The position numbers were made by a program, and so were the translations under genes. The notes beneath the pieces were generated by a model. That model did no database searches and was not told where the DNA came from. It was given only the letters and a program-made list of their open reading frames with translations. Positions 11,558-22,751 of a stretch of DNA of 64,000 nucleotides are shown piece after piece (within the stretch, counting starts at the first letter, position 1; every line of letters begins with the position of its first letter). This stretch comes from Erigeron canadensis (Eukaryota; Streptophyta; Magnoliopsida; Asterales; Asteraceae). The stretch covers positions 50,900,587-50,964,586 of the forward strand of contig NC_057761.1 of NCBI RefSeq assembly GCF_010389155.1. The letters are read 5' to 3'.

Positions 11558-12239
11558 GAAATAATTCATTAAACAATGGAAAGTAGAAATCTAATTAAAG
11601 AAGTGTTCCACTTCTACGAAATACAAACTCAACTGACACGTGAGTATGAGAGGTACACTCGTAGAAATATTGGTCCATAAACAGAACCCATCCGAGTCAT
11701 TCAATTTGTTGGCATTACATTTCCACCACAAACATATATACACCGTCCCTTTATATGTAAATGATGATCTTCTTTAATATGTTGGGCTATATTTTCTATA
11801 ATATACTGTATTTTTATCCTTCATTTTATTTTTCCTTTGATTAATTTCTCCTTTTATATAAAGTAATAATAACAATAATTTAAAAAAACTTCTCTAAGCT
11901 TGCCGACCAATTTTAACCAGACTTTACCCATAATCGATTTTTAGTTATTTTTTTGTCGCCCTCAGTTTCTTCAAACAAGTATAGAACATGATTTTAACTT
12001 TAAGACTTTTAAAAAAAAAAGGGAAAACATAACTTTTTCCCACCACATCAAATTTTGGTTTTTAAGTCGATGTTAAATATTTCGTTACTTACGGACACGA
12101 ATTTATACTTTGAAACATTTCCATCAAAAACATATGATGTGGACGTGGAACAAAATCAAGACCACGTAATGCATTATAAAAAGAACGATTTATGAAACTG
12201 TTATCTACTTTACCAGTAATCAAAGTTATTTTTGATAAG

Positions 12240-12562
12240 TTATCTCTAATGCCAAAGACGTCTTTATGCGTCTTTGAGCTGCCACATCATATCCTTACAA
12301 ATTCTTATATATCCTTATTAATTCTTCAAATCTTATAATTTTAATTCCAATCATACAAACATCCTTGCATATCATTTTACCTCCAACTAAAAACAAAAAT
12401 ATACGAGTATTAGGTAAGGACAAGTTAGAACATGCCCTTAGGTAAGAACATCTTTCAAAAAAATCCTTAGTTTTGGACAAACTTCAACGACAAATTAAAG
12501 GATATCTAAGGGCACGTAAAGACACCTAAGGACACCCAAAGACACCCCATTGAAGATAGCCT
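12240..12562. mobile_element. MITE candidate with CAATGG-type ends
   Basis: The left end reads TATCTCTAATGCCAAAGACG. The reverse complement of the right end reads TATCTTCAATGGGGTGTCTT, so the termini are imperfect inverted repeats. A related element lies at about 32430-32706, sharing the TATGATGTG(G/A)CA segment. No target duplication was established. Confidence 0.4.
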
Positions 12563-13490
12563 AACATATATACGACGTCGTCTGAAAATTATTAATATTT
12601 TTATATTCAGCATACATGAAGTATATTTCTTATTTGTTTTCTTTTAAAATAGAATCTCAAAAACAAAAAAAAAATCTCTACCATATAATAACAAAAATAT
12701 ATTTTTTTCAAACATTAACTATAATTTAGCGGCAGGGATGATGTGTTATTATTTTTAATCTGTTATTATTGAATGTATTAGTTTTGTAATCGTTATATTG
12801 GATTTTTTTTCTCAATAGTATAACTACTTTAGTACAAATGATTTAGCATATAAAGTTCATATATGTTCCAACCGATTTTTCTCTTTGATCCAGTTGAGCT
12901 GGTTTGAACATAAAAAGGTTTTTACAGAAAAAAAGACTGATAAATTAACTCATTAACAAGAGCTCTCAAAAACAAGGTTACATTTTATATATGTTATTAT
13001 AATGTTATGTACTTTTAGCTTTACTAATTATCAGTTTCAAATTTAGAACCTTAGATCAAATGACGTGTTCAGCCGACCCCCATTGCTGATGTATTCTTTT
13101 AGGAAACATATATGTATAATTAAAACTTTACTTTATTTTGAGAAAAAGAGCAACAATTCGTTTTTATTGAGAATAACCATTCATGAGGCCTAAAAGCCAA
13201 TTGATCACACATGATACGACAAGTGTCTGCATAGGAAAACTTTGTTCATGCTTGCAACTCTCTGACCTTTCCAATAATTGAGGTTAAATTAACATAAATC
13301 GCCGACATATTAATGCCGTGATCTTGTAATAAAAATAATGGAAAGTTTTATATTTTGATTGCTTTTAATAGCGTGCTAATGTTTGCAAACATTCAATACA
13401 TTTTCAATTTCCCAAATCAATGAATGCTAGATGTAACAGTCCATATAGGAAGCCTACTTGTAACTTACATTGAAAGGGTATATATATATA

Positions 13491-13670
13491 CGAGCATAAT
13501 ACCCGCACGTTGCGGAGGAATTTTGTTTTAAGAATGAGATTAATTCAGGGGTAGTTTAGTCCAACTGTAAAGATGGGTATAGAAAGATGTATTAAGGCCG
13601 GTGAGGGGCATTTTAGACTTTTCAGGTTCTTAATAACTTAAAGCTAGTTTGCTTTATAAGGGAGTATATA
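13491..13670 (-). mobile_element. Short Helitron-like element (~180 bp)
   Basis: On the minus strand it ends with the hairpin CCGCAACGTGCGGG and ATGCTCG before T. Its 5' side reads ACTCCCTTATAAAGC but is blurred by an (AT)n run. It closely resembles the element at 32771-33613 (shared GGAATTTTGTTTTA and GGGGTAGT or GGGTAGT stretches). Confidence 0.5.
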
Positions 13671-14079
13671 TATATATATATATAACGGTCATAATATAGT
13701 GTAGTTATAACTTAAAATATATTCTTTAATAGATTGTAAGTGTATATTTACTAAATTGTAACAATTATAGTTTGTAAGTTGTAAAATATAAATTGACCAG
13801 TTCATCCGGGTGAATCGGATGGCTCAACTTGTTTTCAATAATTAACACCGGCACCGGCCAACGGTTCAATTAAAACCCAAACATAGTTTTAAGACCAAAG
13901 TTCTACGTTTCATAGCTTGACTCTACGCGGTTACTAAAGGTCGAAAGCGCCCGTTAATTTAGAAGGTACTTTGACCTACACTTAGAAAGAAGTCAACTCA
14001 TATCGTAGTGAGTCAGTGAAGAACTAAATCTGCAACATTTAAATTATTAAATAAGAAGGATTATATATAGCATGGGAAC
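13671..14079. other. Intergenic; nothing recognised
   Basis: Contains an (AT)n run and otherwise unique-looking AT-rich sequence. No gene, RNA or repeat signature was recognised. Confidence 0.4.
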
Positions 14080-15230
14080 TGATTGTTGTCGTTGGACCGA
14101 TAAAAAATATAAACTAAATACCTCTAATTACCTAGAGTAAGTTGAGTATCGTATCATCAGGAAATCATGGAAAAGTGTTAAGCAATTGGAAAAATTAATT
14201 AAACTAGACATAAATATAAAACCGGTGATTGATTGTTTTGATTAAAACTAAAATTGATTATGAACTTAACAATATGATGCAATTAAATAAAATAGACCAT
14301 TTTCATGCTTCCAATTACGTTTTCAAATATGTAACCTAACTTGCATTCGTTGGAAATTACATAGACATGATTCGTTATAACGTTTGGATTGAATAAACTT
14401 AAGAACTAAAGTAATCGGTTGTGATGATTCACGATAACGAAAACCGGGGAATTGACACAACTAGATTTTCAATTCATTAACAAAATTACAAGTTCATAAG
14501 AGATTCTTTCAATAATCCATGATAAACAATATTTTGAAATCAAAAGATAGATGAATTTCATTCAAATTCATAAACAAGTAATCATTCAAATAATCCAAAC
14601 AACATTAGATGTAAAAGACTAATGAAGAATTAAACATCTAATCTAACATGAATATGAGAAAGGTTGAACATAAAAGTCTTACATAATTGCTCACATGAGA
14701 ATGATCAAAAGAAAACATAGCCCATCATCTTCATCATTGAATCTTCAATTTGAATTGTCATCTTCATGAATTGGTGATTTGATGATGATATTGGGGTCTT
14801 CTCTATATTAGGAATTGCTATTGTGAGTGAAAAATATGAATGGTAACTTCCCAAGTCGTCTAATAAAGTCATATAAACTGAAACTTGAATTAAAACCACA
14901 AAAATCGGACTTGTGTGCAGCAAATGGCGTAACCTACGCCCCTCCTGGGCGTAAGGCACGCCCATTGAAATTTCACCTGGCGTAAGTTACCACCCTGGTG
15001 GGCGTAACTTACTGCCTTTGATTTTTCTAGATTTCCAGTTTTTCGTTTCTTGATTCGTTTGACTTGTTTCTTGATTCACTTTAGCTCCAAATTATCACCA
15101 ATGACCTGAAACACTTGAACAAACATAAAAACGTCCTAATCATCTATTAAACTTCACAAAACAAGTTGGTTTTATATTTTAGAATCATGCATTCTAGGCG
15201 TTTATTAGGAACTGAGCGACGTTGTTATCA
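14080..15230 (-). mobile_element. LTR-like element, probably a solo LTR of a Gypsy Tat/Retand type
   Basis: On the minus strand it starts TGATAACAACGTCGCTCAG and ends GGTCCAACGACAACAATCA, matching the style of Tat-lineage (Retand/Ogre-like) LTRs with TG...CA ends. Length is about 1.15 kb with no internal coding region on either side. The five-base flanks (GGAAC and AAATT) do not match, so a simple solo LTR with target duplication is not shown. The lineage name is recalled, not searched. Confidence 0.5.
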
Positions 15231-16471
15231 AAATTTTTAATATGAATGTTAGCACCACACTTATAATGTTTTTTGCAACTTGCTATATACCGGGGTCACT
15301 ACAAAGTCACAAGTGTAACATTGAACCGTATTACACAGAGGTTACCATAGCAATAAAAGAGATATATACTGGGGTCACTACAAAGCGGAAATTTTTTCCC
15401 AAACAACATAACATACTACTTAATCTCTTTAATTCATTGTTAAACCACATGCGATCCTATAAAAAACATGAGGCTATTAGGTACTTAAGTTGGATAAAAA
15501 AACCTCTTATATATTTTTTTTTAAACCATAAAAAACATGGGGCCTAGATATATATTCAAGATATTATAAAATTAGTATGTGAGAAGTTTTTCACCCAAGT
15601 TGAGTGCATAACAATCTCGTACTCAATTTTTCCCTTTTATTATATCAACTTGTTATAAGTAGTTTTAGGAAACTGATAGATTTACAGCAATATTTAATTA
15701 TCCACAACAATCATATTTTATACAATTATATATTATGTAGTATAATTAATATATATATACAACAACAACAGTACCTAAGTCCCTACAAAATTGGATATGA
15801 GAGAGATAAAATATCAACAGATTTATCTTTATTCAAAGGTAAAAATACTACTTTCATAAAGATCTCCTGATAGTAAAATATGTATATGCGTTATGAATTA
15901 TCAAAATATATTATGGATTTATCGGTGGTTTCAGTATAAAGGATTTTAGAAGGGAAGTGATCCCTACACAACTTATTTTTGCCATACACAATAAATATAT
16001 GCATTACATGATTATACTGTACAACTGTATAATGTACACAATGTTGTATATGGCTAAAAATTGTTATGTATGGATCATTTCTCATTTTAGAAGTGTGATA
16101 AAAACAGGTTAAGGGCTTCAAACGTCATATCCTTGTCGTATCCGTTTTCACAATAAACTTTTGGTGTTTTATTAATATAAAATTTATTAACGGCTTCTAA
16201 AATTGAATGATTAGACTTAAAATATTTGATGAATAAATTATTAATGCATCCATGACTATCAATATTTCTAACTTCTATGTTATCCATATCCATATACTAA
16301 ATAATATATCTCTTCATATTCAATTTTTAGGTTAAGAAATATACCATCCTGACAATAATGTTAGCTCTATAATATATATTAAAAGAATACCTTATCCAAA
16401 GTACTAAACTAGGGACACAAGTGAGTCACAAACGAACTTAAGCCCTGACTTCTTTATTATATATATATACA
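15231..16471. other. AT-rich intergenic stretch; no gene seen
   Basis: Contains a 16-bp direct repeat (GGGGTCACTACAAAG at about 15293 and 15371) and a related pair of CATAAAAAACATG-type words at about 15460 and 15528. Open frames here lack protein-like features. Confidence 0.4.
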
Positions 16472-16892
16472 CGAGAGAAAGGTACCTGTACATTGTGGCG
16501 GTGATGGAGGTGATTGATCATAGGGGGTGATAGGGGTGATTGGTGATGGAGTGATCTAGTTGACGGGCTCCGCCTTAGCTGTCGAAAGTATATCGAATGA
16601 CCTTTCAAAAAAAAAAACATGAAATTTTAAGAACACCCATATAATTTCTATAATTTATCGATGTATAGATTTTGAGATAAAAGATTTTAAATGAATTAGA
16701 GGAATAAAATGATCCATGGGGGATAAATGGAAAAAAAAGTATGAGTGATTGAGATTTGAATAGAGAGAAATGATATGATAGTTATTTTGAGTAAATATAA
16801 AATAGATAGGAGAGACATTTTAAGAAAGTAAATGTTGAAATTTAAAATGTTAGACATGATTTATTTGCTTTATAATATAGTATAGATATAGA
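16472..16892 (-). mobile_element. Non-autonomous Helitron-like family, copy 1 (421 bp)
   Basis: Minus orientation. The 5' end is TCTATATCTATACTATATTA after A, followed by TAAAGCAAATAA. The 3' end is TTTCTCTCG before T. The interior words TATATCGAATGACCTTTC, CATGAAATTTTAAGAACACC and TTTGAGATAAAAGATTTT are shared with the copies at 20911-21412 and 39275-39727. The terminal hairpin is degraded here. No coding capacity was seen. Confidence 0.7.
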
Positions 16893-18835
16893 TAAAAAGT
16901 TTCTTTTAAACTAAAGCTAGTTACTTGAAGATACAAGTCATGTTTCATTCATTATTTATAACGGTTTAACTGGCTTTTATGTGTGGTTAGTTTTAGCCAT
17001 TTCCTTGATCACCCCTAAGATATGCCTTTAGGCCAAGGAAAGCTCCACAATGGGGGCAGTTAACTGCCTCTATTTCAATTTTGGTACAATATAATTTTTT
17101 AGAGGTATATTTATAATTTTATTCCTAAATAATACTCGTAACAATAAACAGAAAATACATTATACATGCAAATGTCACCATCGTTGTCATAAGCCTCTTT
17201 TTTGGAAGTATGTTACTTATGTTGGGAGCATTAGTTTTAAAATAAAATCTTCTATTGGTAAAGTAAAAATCTTCAGTTATTTTAATTTTTAACGAAGTTG
17301 AAAAAAAGAAATTGAAGAAAATATTTTATTTGTTTGGGTAATTGTATCACAATTTATCACATGCTCTAAAATTGCAAAGAACAATGTTCAAGTTAAAGAT
17401 AGATGTTCTCATAACTGACATCCAGACGAAATTATTTTAAGGGTCCATCTTTTCTAAATTCTCTGTTGAGAGTTAATTTTTGTTTAAAATTTTTTTTCCC
17501 CCTCAAAGATGACTCTAATAAATATAATAAGAGACTTTTAAATTTGCCCCTCACAAAAAAAATTCTGGCTCCGTCCCTGCTTTAGGCATGATTTAAACCT
17601 TGAGCCCTTTTATGATGTTTGAACTTACTACATCAGCTTGGTGTTGTTTGAACTTGAGCTCGACTAGAAGACTAAATTCTTTCTAAAGCACACATACTCG
17701 TTACACTTTTAATTAGCATTTATTTCAAGTGAGTGTTGAATCTATAACCATTTAATTGTTATTTCTAAAAGTGATGGGTTTGAAAAGTTTAAGGTTCAAA
17801 GTGTTTGATTCACAAAAGTACAAAAGTATGTGGTGGATCAACAAATCACCGAAAACTTCACAATTTGAAGTATTAGGAAAAGACTAAGCTGTACTGGATT
17901 AAAAAGTGTTCAGTAATAATGAGATTACCAAAGACTTTTATATTAGAGTAGGCGTTATAATTAAAAACTGTGATGTAATGAGAAAGATTCATTTTACAAA
18001 TAGGTGAAATAGGGATGTAGTTAATTTGGAATATATTAATTTGTGCGCCTTAATTGAATTTTTCAGTTAAAAAAAACAATTAATGAATTTAGGGCACATA
18101 AACATCTTCTTCACTTTAAAAATCAAATAAAGTTTCATCACGTGATTGAAATACCTGGGTGCAGGTTTTATTTGGCGAAGATTAATTTGGGGAAAGTGAA
18201 TACTGAATTATATTACATATGGAATGGAATATATAGATCAAGTAAACGCTTCATGTCTGCCATCTTCCTCATAATACAAGCCAATGTTATTGGATGTTGT
18301 CGGCATATCATTTATTTGATTGTCAATTTCATTTAATGACTTTGTAGCAATCATTGCTTAAAAAATCCTATCTATTTCGCTTTTTAACATATTTAGGCAC
18401 CTGTCAAAAACCATTTAAACATTTTTATTGATTGATCGATGCAAGGGTTAATTCCATTTTAGATTTAAAACTACATAAAGATTGAGGGATCAATAGTTGA
18501 TAAGGACATACTAAACCTTACACATTATAACAGAATTAGAACCCGTAAATTACTACTCCGTATAATTTAGTAAGGTAAGGACATAATTCCCCCTCAACTT
18601 ACATTATTATTTGAGTTATATATATTACAAGTTGGAATTGTGGAATAATTCGAATATGACACATTTGAACCAAGTGAATACAAGACATGTAGACCTGCCA
18701 AGGAAAATCAGAGCCCATGAGTAAGATTGATGAGGGTTCCTTTTTTCAACCTATGATTGGAAGCTTGTGCGTGCTTTATACAAACAATAATTGGTTCTAC
18801 ATAATACGAGTAATATTTTTATAGCGATATTGTGA
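16893..18835. other. Intergenic; no gene seen
   Basis: AT-rich sequence without a convincing coding region on either strand. One frame at 18142-18336 begins with ATG but shows no family resemblance or codon bias. Confidence 0.4.
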
Positions 18836-19018
18836 AAAATAATATATTATTATATGAAATCAGGCTAGTAAATCTTTCTAACAACTTAATCGTAATGCTT
18901 TTTAAATTCAATTCAGATGATGAAACTAGAAGAAAGAATTAAGTGATTACGATTATCATGTAACGAAGTTGTTAAAAAGATTATTAGGTCGATTTAAAAA
19001 AAAATATATATCATCTCT
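18836..19018. mobile_element. MITE with ~45-bp terminal inverted repeats
   Basis: The left arm includes AATCTTTCTAACAACTTAAT. The reverse complement of the right arm has AATCTTTTTAACAACTTCGT. A relative with the same TTAATAACTTAAT-type arms lies at 30247-30424. End positions are approximate. Confidence 0.5.
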
Positions 19019-19031
19019 CACTTATTAATCT

Positions 19032-19037
<6 letters not shown>

Positions 19038-19065
<28 letters not shown>
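19038..19065. repeat. (TG)n(TA)n microsatellite
   Basis: A short TGTGTGTG run passes into about eleven TA units. Confidence 0.85.
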
Positions 19066-19291
19066 GGTTTTAGGTAAAATAAAACAAGTATTAAAGTAAA
19101 ACAAATAAAACAATATGTTTCTCGTGTATCAATTGTGTATTAAAATCATTGTGTTATCTCGTGAATCATGTGTATCATTTATTTCGTGAATCTTCGTGCA
19201 TCAATTTAACCATGATCTAAGGGTCAAGATCTTGTCTTTTTTGTTTTACATTAATACTTGTTTTACAATACCCAACCCCTATATAGATATA

Positions 19292-19637
19292 CTAGGTCTT
19301 TTACCCGCACGATGTGCGCTTTTTATAAAGGTTTAAAAAAAAGAATAAAGGTTGTAAATATTTTTTAATATAGAAAACCCCTATAAAATGTAAAAAAAAA
19401 TGTTTTTTTTTATCGAATAAGAAAAATACTTGGACCAAGAATTAGTTGAATAAAAGATCAAAATTTGATATTGTTTTGTATGGGATTGGAGTTTGTGTTG
19501 TTTGGTGTAGTCGAGTTAACCAAAAAAAATGGACAAAAACACGAATTTTAGGTAAATAAAATAAATATATTTAGGTAAATCACTAATTAAAATACCAAAT
19601 TACCAATGAGATATATATTTGATATAAAATGTATAGA
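19292..19637 (-). mobile_element. Helitron-like element (346 bp)
   Basis: On the minus strand the 3' end is textbook: perfect hairpin GCAC-ATC-GTGC, then GGGTAAAAGACCTAG before T. The proposed 5' end is A|TCTATACATTTTATATC at 19637. No coding capacity. The 3' end is strong, the 5' end inferred. Confidence 0.6.
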
Positions 19638-20910
19638 TATATAATAAAAATAAATATTTTCCAAATTTAGAAACATATGTTAAGTTAACGGACTTTATTC
19701 TTGATATGTGATTTGTGTGTGTTGTTTTTTAAATAATTTATATGTATATAAAGTTTTTATTTAATTTAAAAATATTGTATAAACATATGAAGATGATACA
19801 TAGGATAAAATCCTATGTGACAATTTTTGAAGATAGGTTTAATTTTAAGAAGGGCTTTAAAAAGTTAGGATACCTACTGTTTTAATATATATATATATAT
19901 ATATAATATTTGAATTAAACTAACAATTAGTTATCTATTTTTTATGCAAAAACATGCGTTTTCACCACCTGAAATGGTGAATTAGTGTTAGAATATAAGA
20001 AAATAATGCCACTAGGAGCACGATAATATTTCAGAGGTTCGTGGATAATCTGAAAATTTATTACTCGTATAATTCTTGCTAGTTCTTTTGTGCCGAGAGC
20101 CTCATTTAATGGCTGAATGGCTCTATGTTTATGACTCATTCTCTGTTTATTAGCAGGCTACAGGCCCAGGAATATCCTATGGGCCAATCTAAGTTAATTC
20201 ATAATGATGAGCCCAAATAGAAACCAACTTCGCGAGATGGCATTTTTTATCCCAGTTTAACCCAATGTTTATCGATCTCGCCACAAACTTTGTCCTGGCA
20301 AGAGAAGTCGACCATCACTCACCAAAAAAATTAGGTTCGGACCCATCCATGATAATATTTCATCAAGGAAAACGAATAAGATTTGCGAGTCATCGATGTT
20401 AACACTAAACACGAAATTAGCTAAAAATGACGATAACCCACACCCAATCCTTTGGGCGAGTAGGCGACGGGTTATGGTGTGCCATATTCCAAGTTTTAAG
20501 TGTTCCTTGAACAACATAAGGAAAAGAATTTTTTTAAGTGTCAGCAATAACATAATAATCTAAATAAGTTTATCAATAGAGAACATATATATAATATATA
20601 CTTAACCGAATGGGTAATGAGCACGTATGATTCTGATGATAGAGCAAATGATCTCGGGAACTTTGGTGGCCTTGATTACGATGTATGTCCCTTAAACATG
20701 ATTGATTTTTAAATATCGCCTTGCTAGTGGAACAACTATGTCATTAACAGCTTGTTGAGAAAAAAATTATTTTAAACATTTTATTGGTCAAGAGTTATCT
20801 AACGAACAATTAAACTGTTTACAACTTTGCATTTGCACATCGTACTTCATTATTTCCATCAAAGTTTCAACTAGTGATTAGAAATGGCTGTAACTTCTAA
20901 CATATTTATA
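19638..20910. other. Intergenic; no gene seen
   Basis: AT-rich, with an (AT)n run near 19886. A 94-codon minus-strand frame at 20269-20553 was considered but has no recognisable family or supporting signals. Confidence 0.4.
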
Positions 20911-21412
20911 TCTATATCTATACTTATCTATAAAATATGCTTATCTATAAAGCAAAAAGTCTCTAAATTTACAACATTGAACTTTAATTTCAATATTAAT
21001 TTTAAGTATTTTTCTAAAATGCCCATCTTATCTATTCTATATTTATCTAAAATAACTATAATAACCTTTCTTTCTCCTCAAATCTTAACAAATCATTTTT
21101 TTTTCTTTTCCATAAATCATTTATTTCTGCAATTCATTCAAAATCTTTTATCTCAAAAACCGTTCATCGATAAATTATAAAATTTTTATGGGTGTTCTTA
21201 AAATTTCATGTTCTTTCATTAGAAATGTCATTCGATATACTTTCGACGAATTTTTAAATATGAGGCGAAACCCGTACGGGTAAAACATTTGATTATCATA
21301 CTTTATGACATATCAATTCCTATGACCTATCACACTATATGACATATCACACTTTATGACCTAGCTATCACCCCACCATCTCACCGCCGCAACGCGCGGG
21401 TACTTACTCTCG
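20911..21412 (+). mobile_element. Non-autonomous Helitron-like family, copy 2 (502 bp)
   Basis: Starts TCTATATCTATACTTATC after A and ends with hairpin CCGC-AACGC-GCGG then GTACTTACTCTCG before T. It shares the interior with copies at 16472-16892 and 39275-39727 in opposite orientation. It carries a small internal duplication of CTTATCTATAAA near the 5' end. The longest frame inside is non-coding in character. Confidence 0.75.
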
Positions 21413-21414
21413 TG

Positions 21415-21446
<32 letters not shown>

Positions 21447-22271
21447 GGTCATTGAACTTTGAATTTTAAAACAATTATATCCTTGCAAAATTTAAAAGTT
21501 TAATGATCATATTTGAACAGTTTTAAGACTTCAGTACAAACAATATTACATTTGTTCACATTTTTAATGAGTGTGAACAAATTAAAAATTTTGTCATATT
21601 TTTTTGTGTGTAAAAATATATAGAAATAAAAGTGTATAAAATTTTTCACATTAAAAAGTGCGTAGAACTAAAAGTTCACACTTTTTAGTGTGGATTTTTA
21701 TAATTATTTTGCAACAACTTATTTGTCATCGCTAACTTTTTAGTTACCGTGGTATGTAACTACCATGGTATGTAATTCTAAAATTATGATTTTATTATGC
21801 ATATATATTTTTTTGTTATAATACTAGTTATCTTTTATAAAAAATGTTATTTATATATTTGAATTCAGTTAAAGTTAGGGCATAATTTTCTTTGCTGGGT
21901 CAGGGTGTTGAAATTCCGGGGCTGCCACTGGTGGCAGTAATTCAATAATTTACCGAATACGTGAAGATAGTACGCCTTTTCAAACATCAACAGATTAACT
22001 ATTAGCAAGTTAATTAATTCCAAATAAATGAAAGGTACAATACATTAGTAAATAAAAGTAATACAACGACACAAACAATTGACCTTTTTTGAACCTCAAC
22101 ATAACATCTAAATGGAGAACGAAACACTACGAATTTCGAAACTCAGAAAATCACAATGCCAGGTGAACAACATTAGAAAATAAAGAAAAACTAGACAATG
22201 TTTTTTATGCCAACAGAAATGCCATTCATGTGATCGATTGGTCATTTCAATTCTTTCTCATTTAAAATGAT
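21413..22271. other. Intergenic, downstream of an eight-cysteine gene
   Basis: An (AT)n run directly abuts the Helitron-like copy at 21412. The rest is AT-rich and holds the 3' flank of the minus-strand gene at 22272. Confidence 0.4.
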
Positions 22272-22658
22272 TTAGGCACAAACGAAGTCCTTGGGGACCT
22301 CTTTGGCACAAGAGCTAAGAAGCAAGCTAAGTGAGATTGGGATATTAATGTTGATCCCAAGAACATTAGCTTTCAAAGCAGTGCAAAGGCAAATTGCAGC
22401 TTCAAGGTTGACAAGGTCACCGAGGATCGAGCAACATGGGTGGCCAAGCGGTTGCCCAACGACCGTCCCTACGGAATCGTTAAGCAACTTAGCACATACT
22501 CCCAACTTTAAGGCATCCTTTGGGCAAGTTCCCTTAGAAGGAGTTGGCTTTAGAGGGGCAGGAATTGTTGGAGTTTGGCAAGTTAAACATGCTTGTGTGG
22601 CAACAAAGAAAAGGAGGTTAGTGGCTAGGAAAAGAGTGGAGTATTTGGTGAAAGCCAT
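22272..22658 (-). CDS. DC2.15/EARLI1-like eight-cysteine secreted protein
   Basis: Intronless gene of 128 residues in the hybrid proline-rich / lipid-transfer-like (8CM) family. A hydrophobic signal peptide spans about residues 1-23. A short Pro/Thr linker with two extra cysteines (Cys24, Cys27) follows, then the eight-cysteine module at 45, 55, 75, 76, 90, 92, 117 and 127. The spacing is C-x9-C-x19-CC-x13-CxC-x24-C-x9-C, which is diagnostic. The fold is expected to be a helical bundle with four disulfides and a hydrophobic cavity, secreted to the apoplast or cell wall. Members such as AZI1 and EARLI1 act in defence priming and stress, but which role applies here is unknown. A TATA box lies 86 nt upstream. 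It is one of five related genes in the window. Confidence 0.93.
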   Translation of the reverse strand: MAFTKYSTLFLATNLLFFVATQACLTCQTPTIPAPLKPTPSKGTCPKDALKLGVCAKLLNDSVGTVVGQPLGHPCCSILGDLVNLEAAICLCTALKANVLGININIPISLSLLLSSCAKEVPKDFVCA

Positions 22659-22743
22659 TAATTAATTGGTTGAAAACTATCTGCCCAAATAAAAGTGTAG
22701 TTAGAGAATGTTGTAGGGTGAGGATTACTATGTGTTTGTGAGG

Positions 22744-22751
22744 TTTATATA
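22744..22751 (-). promoter_or_regulatory. TATA box of the 22.3-kb 8CM gene
   Basis: TATATAAA on the minus strand, 86 nt before the ATG. It leaves a 5' UTR of about 55 nt. Confidence 0.6.

Larger units (their letters stand above)
11080..13490. other. Intergenic, repeat-rich; no gene seen
   Basis: Holds a minisatellite (11283-11518), an (AT)n run at about 11524-11554 and a MITE candidate (12240-12562). No reading frame here has protein-like character. Confidence 0.5.

Noticed and set aside
20269..20553. Minus-strand 94-codon frame with hydrophobic start
   Set aside because: No recognisable family, no splice or promoter context, and a composition typical of chance frames.
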